From Planctomycetota bacterium (GTDB taxonomy: Bacteria > Planctomycetota > Planctomycetia > Isosphaerales > Isosphaeraceae): a stretch of DNA of 16,231 nt. How positions within the stretch are numbered: the stretch's first letter is position 1; every line of letters begins with the position of its first letter. The translations under genes and the position numbers were made by a program. Below, piece by piece: positions 14,869 to 16,231 of this stretch. The notes beneath the pieces are model-generated. The model was not told the origin of the DNA. It saw only the letters and a list, made by a program, of their open reading frames with translations, and searched no databases. The stretch lies in the NCBI GenBank assembly GCA_021777685.1, contig JAJYDH010000085.1:1-16231 (forward strand). Direction: 5' to 3'.

Positions 14869-14924
14869 ACTGGTAGGATGGCGGCCATGATCGGTCGATG
14901 TCGCCTCGCCCGACCGGAGGTCTC

Positions 14925-15395
14925 ATGCATCCCGACGACATCCCGAACTTCATCGCGAATTACGGCCCGAATGACGAGCGGTTTATCCGTTTCGAATGGA
15001 ACGGGAAGCCGCCCGACGATTTCGAGGACGCGAACATGGACTTTCGCGAGGCCGTGATCGAGGCGGTCGTCGAGGACCTCGACGCCGCCCCGATCCTTCT
15101 CGTCCGCGACCTCTATCGGGCCGAGACTCGGTTCTCGGCCGAGGCGTGGTGCATCGGCGGCGAGGTCGGCCGGCTGGGAGAGCACCTATTGAGGCGCGGC
15201 GAGGATTTGTACATCGAGGATTACCTCGACGGCAAGGACCAGAGCTTCGACGCCCACGTCAGCACGGACTTTTTGGTCGACCGGCCTTTGGCCGAGCACC
15301 TCCTCGGGGTCGTCCGTCTCCGCCTGGAATCGGCGGCGGACGAGGAAAGTATCGAACTTCTGAGTGGGGCGCGGAGCTGTTCCAGGGGTGGGTGA
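14925..15395 (+). CDS. hypothetical acidic protein, possibly frameshifted at its end
   Basis: I do not recognise this 156-residue protein. It has no signal peptide or membrane segment and is strongly acidic: MHPDDIPNFIANYGPNDERF at the start, then FREAVIEAVVEDLD, LGEHLLRRGEDLYIEDYLDG and VDRPLAEHLLGVVRLRLES. The ATG at 14925 has a GGAGG four bases ahead, which decides against the ATG at 14898. After IELL the frame reads SGARSCSRGG and stops at 15395. One frame over, EWGAELFQGWVTACESEEW looks far more protein-like and runs to 15496. A missing base at about 15357-15362 would give about 190 residues and a longer convergent overlap with the SDR gene. Confidence 0.7.
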   Translation: MHPDDIPNFIANYGPNDERFIRFEWNGKPPDDFEDANMDFREAVIEAVVEDLDAAPILLVRDLYRAETRFSAEAWCIGGEVGRLGEHLLRRGEDLYIEDYLDGKDQSFDAHVSTDFLVDRPLAEHLLGVVRLRLESAADEESIELLSGARSCSRGG

Positions 15396-15434
15396 CGGCC
15401 TGCGAGTCGGAGGAATGGTCACGGCCCGATTCGG

Positions 15435-16231
15435 TCACGAACCGGACGGGCGATGCACGGCCCCCGAGGTCTCCGGTGCGGGTGGCGCCTCCTTGAACTG
15501 GGCCTTTTCGGTGTTGAAGGCCATGAACTTCTCGACGGCCCCGGGCATCAGGTGGAGGAGGACGTTGGCGATCACCCCCTGCCAGCCGAAGTTGACCTCG
15601 TCCTCGGGCTCGACGACGAGCCTCACCAGGGTGTCGATCCTCACTTGCGGGTCGTAAGTCGGCGGGATTGGGACACCCTGGTGGACCGCGTAGTTGGCCG
15701 CATGTTCGAAGAACTCGGTATCGTGCGCCATGCGCATCACGGTGCAGACGCGGTTGGACTCGACCTGCTCCTCTCTCGGTTCCTGCCGGAGGGTGTCGCA
15801 GAGCCCGACGATCCCGAACCTTGCAGCCGCGTACGAGGCGTGGAACGGTGCGGGGATCTTGCCGATCACCGAGGCGACGTTGATCAAAGTGCCGGCGTTC
15901 CACCCCCGGAAGTGCTTCAGGGCGATGCGGCTCCCGTAGACCGTGCCGAGTAGGTCCGTCCTGATGACCTGCTCGTGGTCGTCGAGAGGGACCTCGCCGC
16001 AACGCCCGGGTTGTTGATCCAGGCGTCGATATGCCCGAACCGGGCGATGGCCTGCCTCGTCGGGCTCTCGACGGCCGAGCGGTCGCACACCTCGGTCGGG
16101 ACGGAAAGGGCCTGGCCCCCGGCGGCCTCGCACTCGCGGGCCGGGTCCTTGATGGTCTCGGCGCTCCGGGCCGCCAGCACGACCAAGGCCCCTCGCTCGG
16201 CAAGCTCCAGCGCCGTGCCCCTGCCGAAGCC
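15435..16231 (-). pseudogene. short-chain dehydrogenase/reductase, frameshifted, 5' end outside the window
   Basis: The gene enters from the right edge within its Rossmann loop (GFGRGTALELAERGALVVLAAR) and reads to RFGHIDAWINNPGVA. At 15996-16009 the frame must gain one base. It then continues as GEVPLDDHEQVIRTDLLG, LINVASVIGKIPAPF (catalytic serine) and HASYAAARFGIVGL, to the stop at 15435. The catalytic YxxxK of the family reads YAAAR, and the NNAG motif reads NNPG, so two hallmark positions are altered besides the frameshift. This points to a gene that has lost NAD(P)-dependent oxidoreductase activity. The C-terminal half matches the SDR subgroup with a long tail after the core domain. The start codon and the first part of the nucleotide-binding loop lie outside the window. 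Confidence 0.85.

Overview
The window is high-G+C bacterial chromosome (G+C well above half, with third codon positions almost all G or C). Family content suggests a planctomycete, probably of the Isosphaeraceae type: a Uma2-family nuclease, a DUF4058 protein, a DUF1573 protein, a multihaem cytochrome with a 5'-nucleotidase-like head, and a redoxin/thioredoxin fusion. This taxonomic call is inference from family content. I see no rRNA, tRNA, CRISPR array, insertion sequence or phage gene.

Layout. (1) 95-1576 (+): an APC-type amino-acid permease. A short degenerate coding-like stretch follows at 1659-1866. (2) 1859-6120 (-): a five-gene cluster read leftwards from a good sigma70-like promoter at 6223-6252. 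In order it encodes a DUF1573 protein, a tetrahaem cytochrome, an Mpo1-like (DUF962) membrane protein, a Uma2 nuclease-like protein and a stand-alone MetRS-type tRNA-binding protein. (3) 6387-8200 (+): a divergent cluster with its own promoter at 6309-6337, encoding a glycine-rich RRM protein, an Nfu-type Fe-S scaffold and HemW. (4) 8162-9107 (-): MscL and an unrecognised 93-residue protein. An inverted repeat of a dispersed-repeat type follows at 9146-9235. (5) 9392-9838 (+): a VanZ-family membrane protein that converges on and overlaps a two-gene glycosyltransferase pair (9799-11620, -). The first cistron of that pair is broken. (6) 11850-12854 (+): an aldo/keto reductase. (7) 12875-14780 (-): a secreted double-thioredoxin protein followed by a frameshifted DUF4058 gene. 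(8) 14925 onward (+): an unrecognised acidic protein, converging with a broken short-chain dehydrogenase that runs off the right edge.

How the genes work together. The most coherent unit is the DUF1573 / tetrahaem cytochrome / Mpo1-like cluster, whose first two products are predicted to lie outside the cytoplasmic membrane. The RRM-Nfu-HemW cluster joins RNA binding with Fe-S and haem handling, because HemW is itself a radical-SAM Fe-S protein.

The most unusual property of the window is the number of broken genes. A GT4-type glycosyltransferase, a DUF4058 gene and an SDR gene each lack one base relative to a clear reading frame. Two weaker cases, the 3' end of the 14925 gene and the 1659-1866 remnant, show the same sign. 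The glycosyltransferase also has an in-frame TAG, and the SDR has lost its catalytic lysine, so at least part of the damage looks like real decay. The repeated single-base loss could still come from a deletion-biased assembly.
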